From Sphingopyxis sp. (GTDB taxonomy: Bacteria > Pseudomonadota > Alphaproteobacteria > Sphingomonadales > Sphingomonadaceae), in the NCBI RefSeq assembly GCF_016793825.1, contig NZ_JAEULM010000036.1:1-64000 (forward strand): a stretch of 64,000 bases of DNA, in the 5' to 3' direction. The notes below the pieces were generated by a model that did no database searches, had not been told where the DNA came from, and was given only the letters and a program-made list of their open reading frames with translations. The position numbers and the translations under genes are program-made. Of the stretch, positions 38,685 to 48,545 are shown one piece after another. The stretch's first letter is position 1, and every line of letters begins with the position of its first letter.

Positions 38685-41600
38685 GTGACTGAGGGGGGAT
38701 CTTCGAACTTTGCCTTTCTAGAGGCCGCTGACGATCGCCTATTTCGTCTTGCCAGGCTTGCTGAGCGTTACGTCTTTGATGACGCCCCTGCGGCGCTGAC
38801 GAAACTTCGATCCTTCGCAGAGGCGATGGCGAAAGAAATAGCGGCAACACATGCACTATTGCCGCCGGGGTCGCCCTCGTTTGACGAGGTACTTTCACAA
38901 TTGCGGAGGCGATCGCTCATGCCTCAGCAGATCGGCGACATTTTCCATTTGCTCCGACGGCAGGGCAACAAGGCAGTGCATGACGATGCGGGCACGCCCA
39001 GCGAAGCCCTCGGGGCGCTGAAACTGGCCCGCAATCTCGCCATATGGTTTCATCAGGCCTACAACAATCAGCCAGGCTTCCGTGCGGGGCCATTTGTTCC
39101 GCCCGCATCGTCTCAAGACATCTCCGAAGAATTGCAAATCGAACTCGCTGAGTTGCGGGCGCAGGTCAAAGCGAGTCGCGATGCAGAGGCGGAAGCGCGC
39201 CTTGCAGCGAGCGACGCCGAGGCGGCGCGGCGCGAGGCGATGGAGAATGCCGATCAGCGCGAGAAGGAACGCGTCTTCTGGGAAGCCTACGCGGCGGAGA
39301 CCGAAGCCAAAGCGGCCGCCGCCGAGCAAGAACTTTCGGCTATACAGAAGCAGGCCGAGGCGGCGGCACCCGTGCAACTCGACCTGCTCGCATCGATGGC
39401 CGCAACGGCGGCCGATTCGATCGAGCTGGACGAGAAATCGACGCGGGTGCTGATCGACGAGCAGCTTCGCAATGCGGGCTGGGAAGTCGACAGCGCGCTT
39501 ATCCGATATGCGCGTGGCGCTCGACCGGAGTTTGGTCGCAACATGGCGATCGCAGAATGGCCAACAAAGAGCGGTCCCGCCGACTACGCGCTTTTTGTGG
39601 ACGGTTCTTGCGTTGGCGTAATCGAAGCGAAGCGGGGGGCGACCGACGTGCCAGGCCGATTGAGCCAGGCGCAACGCTACGCCCGCGATATCGCGCTTGA
39701 TATCGACGCCGTCCCAACTGGCGGACCATGGCTCGATGGCGACCAGCGGTTCCGCGTGCCCTTCGTCTTTGCGACTAACGGGCGCCCCTACGTAAAGCAG
39801 CTAGCCATCAAATCCGGGATCTGGTTCTGGAACGCGCGCACCAAAGAAGCGCCGCGGGCGCTTGCCGAATGGTTTTCCCCCCGCGATCTGGTCGAGCGGC
39901 TGGAGCAGAAGGTCGGGGAGCCGCTCACCGCAGTGGCAGAACGCGAAGTCGGTGTCTCTGGTTTGCGGCCCTATCAGGAGCATGCCGTCGAGGCGGTAAC
40001 CGGCGCGATCGATCAGGGTCAACGCGCGATCCTGCTCGCAATGGCGACCGGCACCGGCAAGACACGGCTTGCCATTGCGCTGATGTACGAACTGCTCCGC
40101 GCGAAACGATTCCGGCGTATCCTTTTCCTCGTCGATCGCAATGCACTCGGCCGCCAGACGCTCGACGCGATGTCGACCACCGACACCTCGGGCTTTCTGA
40201 AGTTCGACCAGGTCTTCCCCGTCGCCGACCTTGCGACTAAATTTCCCGAAGCGACGACACGGGTGCAGGTCGCGACCGTGCAGGCGATGGTCCGCCGGCT
40301 GTTCGACGAGGGCGACGGCGAGCGGCCGACGCCGGGCACCTATGACCTCATCATCGTCGACGAGGCGCACCGCGGCTATACGCTCGACGCCGAGCTGCGC
40401 GAGGACGATCTGGAGTTTCGCACCCTCGACGATTATCTCTCGGCCTATCGCCGCGTGCTCGATTATTTCGACGCGACGACGGTCGCGCTGACCGCGACCC
40501 CGGCGCTCCACACACGCGAAATTTTCGGGCGGCCCGTCTTTTCCTATGGCTATCGCCAGGCGGTAATCGACGGTTATCTGATCGACCACCGCCCCCCGCG
40601 CCGCATCACCACCGCGCTCAGCCAGACCGGCATCGTCTTTGAACCAGGCGAAGAGGTTTCGATTGTCGATCCAAGAACTGGACAACTCGATCTGTTCAAC
40701 CTGGAGGATCAGGTCGATTTCGAAGTCGCCGACTTCAACAAGAAAGTTTACACCGAGGCGTTCAACAAGGCGGTGGCGCAAGCAGTCGCGGCCGAATGCC
40801 CGCCCGACCAGCCGGGCAAGACCCTGCTCTTCGCCGCGCGCGACGATCATGCCGATATCCTCGTCAAGGCGCTGCGCGAGGCGCTAGAAGAGGAATATGG
40901 GCCGCAGCCGCATGACATGGTCCAGAAGATCACGGGAAGCGTCGACAAGCCGCTCGATGCGATCAAGGCGTTCAAGAACGACCCGCGGCCCAAATATGTC
41001 GTGACGGTCGACCTGCTGACCACCGGCATCGACGTGCCGTCGATCACCAACCTGGTCTTCGTTCGCCGCGTGAACAGCCGCATCCTCTATGACCAGATGA
41101 TCGGTCGCGCGACACGCCGCTGCGACGAAATCGGCAAGGCCTATTTCCGTATCTTTGACGCCGTCGATATCTACGCGAATTTGCAGGACTTCACCGATAT
41201 GCGCCCGGTCGTTGTCGACCCCGCGTTGAGCTTTGCCGACCTGGTGCGTGACCTCGATCGCGCGCCGACCGACGCGGACCGAGCCCTCGTCCGTGACCAG
41301 ATCGTCGTCAAACTGCGCCAACGGCTGAAGCGGCTGGATGAGGAGAAGCGCGAGGCGATGGCGCAGGTGCTGGGCGATCTGTCCGCATTACCCGACCGGC
41401 TGAAAGATGCCGCCCCCGCGGAAACGCTCGACCTGTTCCGCCGACATCCGTCGCTCGCGATACTGCTCGACACGCCGAACCGGCACAAGGGTGACGGCAT
41501 GTTCGTGTCCGAGCATGAGGACGAACTGGTGTCGGTCGAGGATGATTATGGCGAGAAGGCTTCGCCCGCTGACTATATCTCGGGCTTCGAGGCGTTCATT

Positions 41601-42074
41601 CGCGCCAATATGAATGCGGTGCCGGCGCTGGTCGCCGCGACGCAGCGCCCGCGCGACCTGACGCGCGCCGAGCTCAAGGAAATCGCGTTGCTGCTCGACG
41701 CCGAAGGTTATTCGGAGGCACGCCTGCGCCGCGCCTATGGCACCGCACGCAACGCCGACATCGCGGCGCATATCATCGGCTTCGTCCGTCAGGCCGCCCT
41801 CGGCGACCCGTTGGTGCCCTATGAGACGCGGGTCGAGAATGGCGTACAGGCGATCCTCGCCAGTCGCGACTGGACGCAGGGCCAGCGCCGCTGGCTACAG
41901 CGTATCGGCCGCGCGCTGAAGGATCAGCCGGTCGGCGATCCGGCGCTGTTGTCCGATCCGCTCTTCGCCCAGAATGGCGGCTTCCCCGTTATCGACAAGG
42001 AATTCGACCATAAACTTGGCGAGGTGCTGATGGACCTGAACGCCGCGATCTGGGATAGCGGCGCCGCCGCATAA
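38685..42074 (+). CDS. hsdR: Type I restriction enzyme, R subunit
   Basis: A protein of about 1129 residues. The N-terminal helical DUF4145-like region is followed by a coiled coil (about residues 150-220). A PD-(D/E)xK nuclease is read in GPADYALFVDGSCVGVIEAKR (catalytic D...E-x-K). An SF2 translocase follows with Walker A ATGTGKTRLA, box II DEAHRGY, TATPAL and the late motif QMIGRATRRCDEIG, then an EcoEI-type C-terminal domain. It cuts unmodified DNA after ATP-driven translocation, with HsdM and HsdS. The start is GTG 38685 or TTG 38682, both weakly signalled. The hsdRMS genes form one operon. Confidence 0.93.
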   Translation: MTEGGSSNFAFLEAADDRLFRLARLAERYVFDDAPAALTKLRSFAEAMAKEIAATHALLPPGSPSFDEVLSQLRRRSLMPQQIGDIFHLLRRQGNKAVHDDAGTPSEALGALKLARNLAIWFHQAYNNQPGFRAGPFVPPASSQDISEELQIELAELRAQVKASRDAEAEARLAASDAEAARREAMENADQREKERVFWEAYAAETEAKAAAAEQELSAIQKQAEAAAPVQLDLLASMAATAADSIELDEKSTRVLIDEQLRNAGWEVDSALIRYARGARPEFGRNMAIAEWPTKSGPADYALFVDGSCVGVIEAKRGATDVPGRLSQAQRYARDIALDIDAVPTGGPWLDGDQRFRVPFVFATNGRPYVKQLAIKSGIWFWNARTKEAPRALAEWFSPRDLVERLEQKVGEPLTAVAEREVGVSGLRPYQEHAVEAVTGAIDQGQRAILLAMATGTGKTRLAIALMYELLRAKRFRRILFLVDRNALGRQTLDAMSTTDTSGFLKFDQVFPVADLATKFPEATTRVQVATVQAMVRRLFDEGDGERPTPGTYDLIIVDEAHRGYTLDAELREDDLEFRTLDDYLSAYRRVLDYFDATTVALTATPALHTREIFGRPVFSYGYRQAVIDGYLIDHRPPRRITTALSQTGIVFEPGEEVSIVDPRTGQLDLFNLEDQVDFEVADFNKKVYTEAFNKAVAQAVAAECPPDQPGKTLLFAARDDHADILVKALREALEEEYGPQPHDMVQKITGSVDKPLDAIKAFKNDPRPKYVVTVDLLTTGIDVPSITNLVFVRRVNSRILYDQMIGRATRRCDEIGKAYFRIFDAVDIYANLQDFTDMRPVVVDPALSFADLVRDLDRAPTDADRALVRDQIVVKLRQRLKRLDEEKREAMAQVLGDLSALPDRLKDAAPAETLDLFRRHPSLAILLDTPNRHKGDGMFVSEHEDELVSVEDDYGEKASPADYISGFEAFIRANMNAVPALVAATQRPRDLTRAELKEIALLLDAEGYSEARLRRAYGTARNADIAAHIIGFVRQAALGDPLVPYETRVENGVQAILASRDWTQGQRRWLQRIGRALKDQPVGDPALLSDPLFAQNGGFPVIDKEFDHKLGEVLMDLNAAIWDSGAAA

Positions 42075-42085
42075 GGAGTGACAAG

Positions 42086-43567
42086 TTGAATCCCGCTAGC
42101 GATCTCGTGAACAAGCTGTGGCGCCTGTGCGCACTGCTGCGCAAGGATGGTATCACCTATCAGCAGTACGTCACCGAGCTGACCTACCTGCTGTTCCTGA
42201 AAATGGCGTCCGAGCAGAAGGACGAAAGTCGCATTCCTGAGCGCTATCGCTGGCGCGCGATCACCGCGGCGAACGAGGCCGAGGTGCTGAACGTCTACAA
42301 GCGCGCCTTGCTCGACCTCGGCGATCCGGCGAAGGTCGGCGACCGTTCGGTCGTCGCGATCTTCCAGAATGCCACGACCGTCGTTCGCGAACCCGCGACG
42401 CTGCGCAAGCTGATCGACGCGATCGACGGCCTCCACTGGTTCACCGCCGAGCGCGACGCCTTCGGCGACGCCTATGAAGGCCTGCTCCAGAAGATGGCCG
42501 AAGAGACCAAGCGCGGCGCCGGTCAATATTTCACTCCGCGCGTGCTGATCGAGGTGATGGTCGATCTGATGCAGCCGCAGCCGGGCGAAGTGATCCAGGA
42601 TCCCGCTGCCGGCACTGGCGGCTTCCTAATCGCCGCCGACCAGCATATGCGCGCAAAGACCGACGATTATTTCGAGCTGTCCGAACGGCTTCAGAAATTT
42701 CAGTTGGGCGAGGCGATCCGCGGCATCGAGAATGTGCCCGATACCTTCCGCCTGCTGTTGATGAACCTGCATCTGCACAAGATCGACCCCGACCATCTCG
42801 ACCTCGGCGACACGCTGTCGCCTAAGGGCAGCGAGGCGCGGTTCAAAAATGCCGACCTGATCCTGACCAACCCGCCTTTCGGTCCTGCGGGCGGGCCGCC
42901 GACGCGCGATGATCTGACGATCACCGACCGCGTCTCCTCCTACCAGCTGCCGTTTGTCGAGCATGTCATACGCGCGCTAAAGCCCGGCGGCCGCGCCGCG
43001 GTCGTGGTACCCGACAATGTGCTGTTCGACGACGGGCGCGGCAAGCTTCTGCGGCAGCGGCTGATGAGCTGGTGCAACCTCCACACGATCCTGCGCCTGC
43101 CGACCGGCATCTTCTATGCGCAGGGGGTCAAGACCAACGTCCTTTTCTTCACCCGCGCCGCCGAGGAGGCGCCTGTGCAAGATGCAACCGAAGCAGTATG
43201 GATCTACGACATGCGGTCGGGCGCGCCCGCCTATGGCAAGACCAACCCGCTGAAGCGCGCCGATTTTGACGCCTTCGTCCAAGCCTTCGGCGGCGATCCG
43301 CTGGGCGGCGCGGGCCGCGGGGACGAGGGCGAAGAGGGCCGCTTCCGCAGCTTCACACGCCAAGAGATCGCAGCGAACGGCGACAATCTGAATATCCGTT
43401 GGCTCAAGGACACGAGCGACGAAGCCGAGGACGGGCTCGACACCCCCGAGGAGATCGCGTCGGCGATCGAAGGGCATCTGAAGCTGGCGCTGGAGGAGAT
43501 CGAGGCGTTGGTGGGCGAATTGGGCGGCGAAGATAGCGACGCTGCTGTCGAGGAGACGGCACAGTGA
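42086..43567 (+). CDS. hsdM: Type I restriction-modification, DNA adenine methyltransferase subunit
   Basis: A 493-residue N6-adenine methyltransferase. The HsdM N-terminal helical domain is followed by the AdoMet motif DPAAGTGGFL and the catalytic motif NPPFG (about residue 270). The C-terminus is acidic and contacts the S subunit. The start is TTG 42086 with AAGGAG 7 bases before it. The gene lies 11 bases after hsdR and its stop overlaps the start of hsdS, so the complex is encoded in R-M-S order. Confidence 0.95.
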   Translation: MNPASDLVNKLWRLCALLRKDGITYQQYVTELTYLLFLKMASEQKDESRIPERYRWRAITAANEAEVLNVYKRALLDLGDPAKVGDRSVVAIFQNATTVVREPATLRKLIDAIDGLHWFTAERDAFGDAYEGLLQKMAEETKRGAGQYFTPRVLIEVMVDLMQPQPGEVIQDPAAGTGGFLIAADQHMRAKTDDYFELSERLQKFQLGEAIRGIENVPDTFRLLLMNLHLHKIDPDHLDLGDTLSPKGSEARFKNADLILTNPPFGPAGGPPTRDDLTITDRVSSYQLPFVEHVIRALKPGGRAAVVVPDNVLFDDGRGKLLRQRLMSWCNLHTILRLPTGIFYAQGVKTNVLFFTRAAEEAPVQDATEAVWIYDMRSGAPAYGKTNPLKRADFDAFVQAFGGDPLGGAGRGDEGEEGRFRSFTRQEIAANGDNLNIRWLKDTSDEAEDGLDTPEEIASAIEGHLKLALEEIEALVGELGGEDSDAAVEETAQ

Positions 43568-44862
43568 TGTTGCCGGAGGGATGGGCCGAAACGACAATAG
43601 GAGAAGTCACCTCAGTCCGGTCAGACAAAGCCAATCCTACGACACTAGGGGCCACTCCGTTCGTCGGCCTGGAGCACATCGAACCTCAGACTAGTCGATT
43701 GATTACGGTGGGAAGCGCTGCGGACGTCAGAAGCGCTGTAGCGCAATTTCGCGCTGGCGATGTCTTGTACGGTCGCCTTAGGCCATATTTGAATAAGGTT
43801 ATCGAAGCGTCATTCGACGGCTGCGCATCGGCTGAGATTTTACCGTTTGCGCCTTATCCCGGCGTTTTGTCGTCGATGTTGAAACGTGTGATGATGTCCG
43901 CGCGGTTTCTTGAGTACACCGCGTCTTTGGACAAGGGCGACCGTCCACGCGTCAACGCCGAGGAGGTCGGTTCTTTCGAGTTTCAGTTGCCTCCAGCAGC
44001 CGAACAACGCCGCATCGTCGCGAAGCTGGACGCGCTGACCGCCCGGCTTGCCCGCGCGCGAGCGGAACTGGAGAGGGTGTCGGTGCTGGCGGCGAACTTG
44101 CGCTTGGCCGCTTTACGCGAAGCCTATGATCGAGCGGCTGCTCATCGCGTCTTGGCCCTAGGTGACCTCATCGAGACACTTGATCAGGGCTGGAGCCCAA
44201 AATGTGAGAACTATCCTTCATCTACTGGCGATGAATGGGCCGTACTGAAAACGACCGCAGTCCAAGCAATCGCCTACCGGTCAGGCGAGAATAAAGTTCT
44301 TCCTCCCGGTCTCGCACCGCGACCGTCTATCGAAGTTAAGGCGGGAGACGTGCTTGTGACGCGGGCAGGACCTCGGGTCCGGTGCGGTGTAACTTGCCTC
44401 GTGGAGACCACTAGACCGCGGCTCATGCTTGCCGATAAAATGTACCGCCTGCGCTGTAAGGAGCACGTGAACCCTGCCTTTCTGACGTTCATGTTGAATT
44501 CGCCGCAGGCGCTAGAGCGGATCGAAGTCATGAAAACGGGAATCAGCGACAGTGGCCTAAATCTCACACAAGCTAAATTTTTGGCACTCGAACTGCCCGC
44601 GCCATCAACCGAGGTTCAAAATGGGCTTGTTGCTGTGCTTCGCACCGCCTTCGCCCGCGCAAACCGCATGAAGGCCGAGGCCACCCGTGCCCGCGCGCTG
44701 ATCGACCGGCTGGAGGCGTCGATCCTTGGCAGGGCGTTCCGTGGCGAACTGGTGCCGCAGGACCCCAATGACGAACCCGCCAGCGTCCTACTCGATCGCA
44801 TTCGCGCCGAGCGCGCCGCCGCGCCCAGGCAGAAGCGCGGACGGCGGGCGAAGGCTGGCTGA
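43567..44862 (+). CDS. hsdS: Type I restriction-modification, specificity subunit
   Basis: A 431-residue specificity protein with two target-recognition domains, starting at LPEGWAETTIGEV and ALGDLIETLDQGWSPK. Each is followed by a conserved helix (LPPAAEQRRIVAKLDALTAR and the C-terminal LIDRLEASILGRAFRGELVPQ). The two half-sites imply a bipartite target. Codon use in the TRDs is less GC-biased than in hsdM, typical of exchangeable domains. ATG 43567 overlaps the hsdM stop; a GTG at 43564 is an alternative. Confidence 0.93.
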   Translation: MLPEGWAETTIGEVTSVRSDKANPTTLGATPFVGLEHIEPQTSRLITVGSAADVRSAVAQFRAGDVLYGRLRPYLNKVIEASFDGCASAEILPFAPYPGVLSSMLKRVMMSARFLEYTASLDKGDRPRVNAEEVGSFEFQLPPAAEQRRIVAKLDALTARLARARAELERVSVLAANLRLAALREAYDRAAAHRVLALGDLIETLDQGWSPKCENYPSSTGDEWAVLKTTAVQAIAYRSGENKVLPPGLAPRPSIEVKAGDVLVTRAGPRVRCGVTCLVETTRPRLMLADKMYRLRCKEHVNPAFLTFMLNSPQALERIEVMKTGISDSGLNLTQAKFLALELPAPSTEVQNGLVAVLRTAFARANRMKAEATRARALIDRLEASILGRAFRGELVPQDPNDEPASVLLDRIRAERAAAPRQKRGRRAKAG

Positions 44863-44882
44863 TCGAAAATGGGGGGAATGAC

Positions 44883-46160
44883 GTGAACGAAGCGGGGTTC
44901 CGCGCCTGGCTGGAGGCGAATTACAGTTCGAATACGGTTGCCACCAAGCTTTCCGAGGCACGGCAACTAGCGAAAGCCTATGGCGATTTGGACGCGCTTT
45001 ACGAAGAGGATCAGCTGGACTCCGTCATGGAGAGTCTGCGCTATTCCTCGACCGAGAAGGCGCTGAACAGACCCAACCCGTCCAAGGTGCCACTGACCAG
45101 CGACCTGTACCGCGATCTCAGCAACCTGCGCACGACGGTAAATTATTATCGCCGCTATTCCGGCGACAAGCGCCGACCCCGGCCGGATCTGGACGCAGTG
45201 AACAAAGCCATCGACGAATGTGGGGCCGTGGGGTTGGACGCGTTTCTCGACAGCTATGGGTTCGGGAAGGATATCGACTACTGGGTCGTCCGTGACGGCT
45301 CTCGCTACCCCTCGAAGGCGGTGTTCGGCGTGGCTCATCAGTTCATGGCTGGGGGTGCCCCTCTCGACGGCAAGAATTGCAACGGCACAGAAGCCCGACT
45401 GCACCTCGAAAAGCTCGGGCTGGAGATCGTGAAAGGCCAAGCTGTCGGGGTCGCAGAATCGCCAATAATGCTCTTCGATGCCGACGGGACGGCCTATGCA
45501 CCTGAGAAACAACAGAATCGCGCCACAGGGGTGGTCGCCTACCGCGCAAAACCGGTTGGAGCTCAGTCCAATAAGGCCAGCGAAGCGCAGGAAATCGAAA
45601 CCGATCTCGGCATCGTAAAAGCGATCCTGGTGGACCGGCTCCCCGTTCGTATCAGGCCACTCGGTGGAGGCACGCCTAACTATCTCAAATATGGTGCGGA
45701 CAAACTGGTGAGTTATCGCCTTCGCGCGGATATTGCCAAAGCGATGGAAGGCCTATCGGAAATGAAAGAGAATGCTGAGCTCGACGATCACCATCAGGCC
45801 GCCGTCAACCTGATCCTTTACGGCCCACCCGGCACCGGCAAAACCTATGCCACGGTCGCTGAAGCCGTCCGGCTCTGTGATCGACTTGCCGAGGGCGACG
45901 GGCTGCTCTGGGACCCCCAGCGACGCGCCGAACTCAAGGCGCGTTACGATGAATTGGTTGAAGCACGGCGCGTGGATTTCGTTACGTTCCATCAGAACTA
46001 TAGCTACGAGGAATTCATAGAGGGCTTGCGCCCGACGCAGGTCAATTCCGAGGCGGAAGAAGGCGTAAACGGTAGCGCCGGCTTCTCTTTGAGCCCGGAA
46101 GAAGGCGTGTTTCGTCGCATTGCTCGCCGGGCAGCGGCAAGCCGAGGCGGCGGCGGATGA
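44883..46160 (+). CDS. mcrB: McrB-like ATPase, N-terminal part (frameshifted)
   Basis: Codes for 425 residues in this frame. Residues 1-100 form a helical SAM-like region (FRAWLEANYSSNTVATKLSE, TTVNYYRRYSG), followed by a region with RYPSKAVFGVAHQF that resembles modification-sensing N-terminal domains of McrA/McrB-type enzymes. An AAA Walker A, LYGPPGTGKTYATV, is near residue 315. The frame ends at 46160, before Walker B, and the rest of the ATPase continues in another frame from about 46120. The break lies between 46120 and 46160, so this is a broken gene, a sequencing error, or a programmed shift. The start is GTG 44883. Confidence 0.85.
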   Translation: MNEAGFRAWLEANYSSNTVATKLSEARQLAKAYGDLDALYEEDQLDSVMESLRYSSTEKALNRPNPSKVPLTSDLYRDLSNLRTTVNYYRRYSGDKRRPRPDLDAVNKAIDECGAVGLDAFLDSYGFGKDIDYWVVRDGSRYPSKAVFGVAHQFMAGGAPLDGKNCNGTEARLHLEKLGLEIVKGQAVGVAESPIMLFDADGTAYAPEKQQNRATGVVAYRAKPVGAQSNKASEAQEIETDLGIVKAILVDRLPVRIRPLGGGTPNYLKYGADKLVSYRLRADIAKAMEGLSEMKENAELDDHHQAAVNLILYGPPGTGKTYATVAEAVRLCDRLAEGDGLLWDPQRRAELKARYDELVEARRVDFVTFHQNYSYEEFIEGLRPTQVNSEAEEGVNGSAGFSLSPEEGVFRRIARRAAASRGGGG

Positions 46161-47208
46161 CCGGGAATATCCCGACAACGGCCGCCCCGCACCGACGCCA
46201 CAGACCGGCCGTGTGCAATGTCCGATGATTTTCCGCAACTGGATCAAACAGGGCGATCTTGTCGTGGTGTCGAAGGGGAACTCCAAGTTTCGTGCAATCG
46301 GCGAAGTGATCGGCGACTATGAATATGTTCCGCGGCCCACGGGGGTTTACTCGCACCGTCGCCAGGTCAACTGGCTTTGGATCGACAAGTCGGGCGCTGC
46401 GGTCGAAGACATCTATGCCAAAAGCTTTTCGATGCGGTCAGTTTATCTGATGACGCGCAGCGACGTCAGCATTCCCGCCCTTGAAGCCTATATCAACAGC
46501 CAGCAATCCGATGGCGGATCGCCCGAGCCGGAGCCCTATGTGCTGGTGATCGACGAGATTAATCGCGGCAATATATCCAAGATTTTTGGCGAGCTCATCA
46601 CGCTGATCGAACCGGACAAGCGCACCGGCGAAGCCAATGCGATCGAGTTACGCTTGCCCTATTCGCGCGAGCCATTCTCGGTGCCCGCCAACCTCCACAT
46701 CCTCGGCACGATGAACACCGCCGATCGCTCGATCGCGCTGCTCGACACCGCGCTGCGGCGGCGTTTCCTGTTTCGTGAGCTAGCCCCCGATGCATCGCTA
46801 TTATCTGAAACGGTCGAGGGTGTGCCGCTGCGCCGGGTGCTGGAGGTGATCAACGATCGCATCGAATATCTGGTCGATCGCGAGCACCGGATCGGCCATG
46901 CCTTTTTCCTCGGCGACGGCAGCCGTGACCGTGCCGCGATCGACGCGACGATGCGCGACAAGGTCATTCCATTGCTTCAGGAATATTTCTTCGAGGATTG
47001 GGCGCGCGTCGCCGCTGTGCTGGGTGAACGCCCCGGCCGGGGCGGCGCCTTTTTGGATTGCCGCAAGCTGCGCGACCCGACGGGCGGCGAAGGCGAGGAA
47101 CGCGAAAGCTGGAGCGTCCGGCGCGATTTTGCGCCCGATGCCTATGACCAATTGATCGGCAAGGTTCCACTTTCAGCCAATGCCGCCTCCGAAGAGATCT
47201 CCGAGTGA
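46120..47208 (+). CDS. mcrB: McrB-like ATPase, C-terminal part (frameshifted)
   Basis: The second frame codes for the remainder of the AAA ATPase. An inserted segment (RNWIKQGDLVVVSKGNSKFR, then HRRQVNWLWIDKSG) looks like the EVE-type wedge found between Walker A and B in many McrB homologues. Walker B is YVLVIDEINRGNISKIFGE, and the McrB-specific motif is GTMNTADRSIALLDTALRRRF. It lacks its own ribosome-binding site, so it would be made only by re-initiation or frameshifting if the shift is real. Its stop overlaps the mcrC start. McrB normally forms GTP-driven hexamers that activate McrC. Confidence 0.85.
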   Translation: MLAGQRQAEAAADDREYPDNGRPAPTPQTGRVQCPMIFRNWIKQGDLVVVSKGNSKFRAIGEVIGDYEYVPRPTGVYSHRRQVNWLWIDKSGAAVEDIYAKSFSMRSVYLMTRSDVSIPALEAYINSQQSDGGSPEPEPYVLVIDEINRGNISKIFGELITLIEPDKRTGEANAIELRLPYSREPFSVPANLHILGTMNTADRSIALLDTALRRRFLFRELAPDASLLSETVEGVPLRRVLEVINDRIEYLVDREHRIGHAFFLGDGSRDRAAIDATMRDKVIPLLQEYFFEDWARVAAVLGERPGRGGAFLDCRKLRDPTGGEGEERESWSVRRDFAPDAYDQLIGKVPLSANAASEEISE

Positions 47209-48482
47209 CGCATCGCACGGTCCACGAGTGGGGCCGTGTCGCAGTGGGAGGCGACGGGTTCACGCGCGGCCAGGCCGATGCCCTCCTTGCCGCGGCACGA
47301 GCACACCCCTTCGGCGGCACCGATGGCACCGACATATTGTGCGACCATCATCGCCACCTGCGAGCGCGCCAGATGGTCGGCGTCATCGCAGCGCGTGGGG
47401 CCAGTCTCGAAATCCTGCCCAAGGTCGATCCGGCCACTCCTGACGATGTGCCATCGACCGTCCGCGGCCGGTTGATGCATATGCTCAATGTCGCGCTTGG
47501 GCTGGATATTTCGACAGGTGAGGCGGCGGCGATGTCTCACCGCGCCGATAGCCTACTCGACCTCTTCATCACCTTGTTTGCCGATCGGCTGCTTGCCGAG
47601 GTGCGGCACGGGTTGCCAAGGCAATATCAGAGCTTCGACGAAGATCTACGCGCACTGCGGGGGCGCTTGGACCCGGTACGACAGTTTACCGTCCACGCGG
47701 TTCGCCCCGATCGGCTCGCTTGCCGGTTCGACGCGTTATCGGTCGACATACCGCTAATGCAGATCATGAAGGCATGCGTACTATTCGTATCGCGGCACAC
47801 GCGATCGATGGCTACTCAGCGCAAGCTCGCCGAACTTCGCTTCTTGCTCGACGAGGTGCGAACAGTCAGGCCGGGCGCGCTGCCATGGAAGCAGGTTCGC
47901 ATCGACCGTTCGAGCCGGCGGTGGAACGCCTTGCTGGAACTCGCCCGGTTACTCCTTGGTCAGCGTTGGCAGGAGACCCATGCCGCGAGCCACGAACCTG
48001 AAGGCATTTCGCTGCTCTTTCCGATGAACGAACTGTTCGAGGCTTATGTGGCGGCCCAGCTCCGCCGGGCTCTCGCCGATAGCGGGCTGGATGTCGTGAC
48101 GCAGGGCGGCCTCCGTTACTGCCTTGGTCCGTGGCGAGAAGGCGAGGATACGGTCGGGACCAGTTTTTCAACCCGGCCCGATATATTGGTACGACGCGGC
48201 AGCGAGGTTGAAATTATCCTCGATACCAAGTGGAAGAATCTGACCAACGGCGTCAGCCAGGCCGATGTCTATCAGATGATGGCCTATGCCCGGATCTATC
48301 GTTCTCCGCGTCTTGTTCTCCTCTACCCCGCAGTGCCGGGAGCGAATGGTCGAAAAGTTGAGATGCATGGTCTCGCAGATGGTCGCGAACGGTTGGAGAT
48401 CGCGACCGTGGCGATCGAAGCCAGCGAGGCTGAATTGCGCGAGGAGCTGAGGCGCCTTGTAATTGCCCGCACGCCCGCCTGA
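47205..48482 (+). CDS. mcrC: McrC-like endonuclease subunit
   Basis: A 425-residue subunit of the McrBC modification-dependent restriction system. The N-terminal SRA-free region is followed by a C-terminal PD-(D/E)xK nuclease: RPDILVRRGSEVEIILDTKW (D...D-x-K) and then QADVYQMMAYARI. It is intact, unlike mcrB. The start is GTG 47205, overlapping the mcrB stop in GTGA. It cuts DNA when activated by McrB. Confidence 0.9.
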   Translation: MTHRTVHEWGRVAVGGDGFTRGQADALLAAARAHPFGGTDGTDILCDHHRHLRARQMVGVIAARGASLEILPKVDPATPDDVPSTVRGRLMHMLNVALGLDISTGEAAAMSHRADSLLDLFITLFADRLLAEVRHGLPRQYQSFDEDLRALRGRLDPVRQFTVHAVRPDRLACRFDALSVDIPLMQIMKACVLFVSRHTRSMATQRKLAELRFLLDEVRTVRPGALPWKQVRIDRSSRRWNALLELARLLLGQRWQETHAASHEPEGISLLFPMNELFEAYVAAQLRRALADSGLDVVTQGGLRYCLGPWREGEDTVGTSFSTRPDILVRRGSEVEIILDTKWKNLTNGVSQADVYQMMAYARIYRSPRLVLLYPAVPGANGRKVEMHGLADGRERLEIATVAIEASEAELREELRRLVIARTPA

Positions 48483-48545
48483 AGCCATTCCAGCCCCCCT
48501 TTAAAGATATCGTCAGCTATTCAGTCCAGACAGAGCTCGAAGCTG

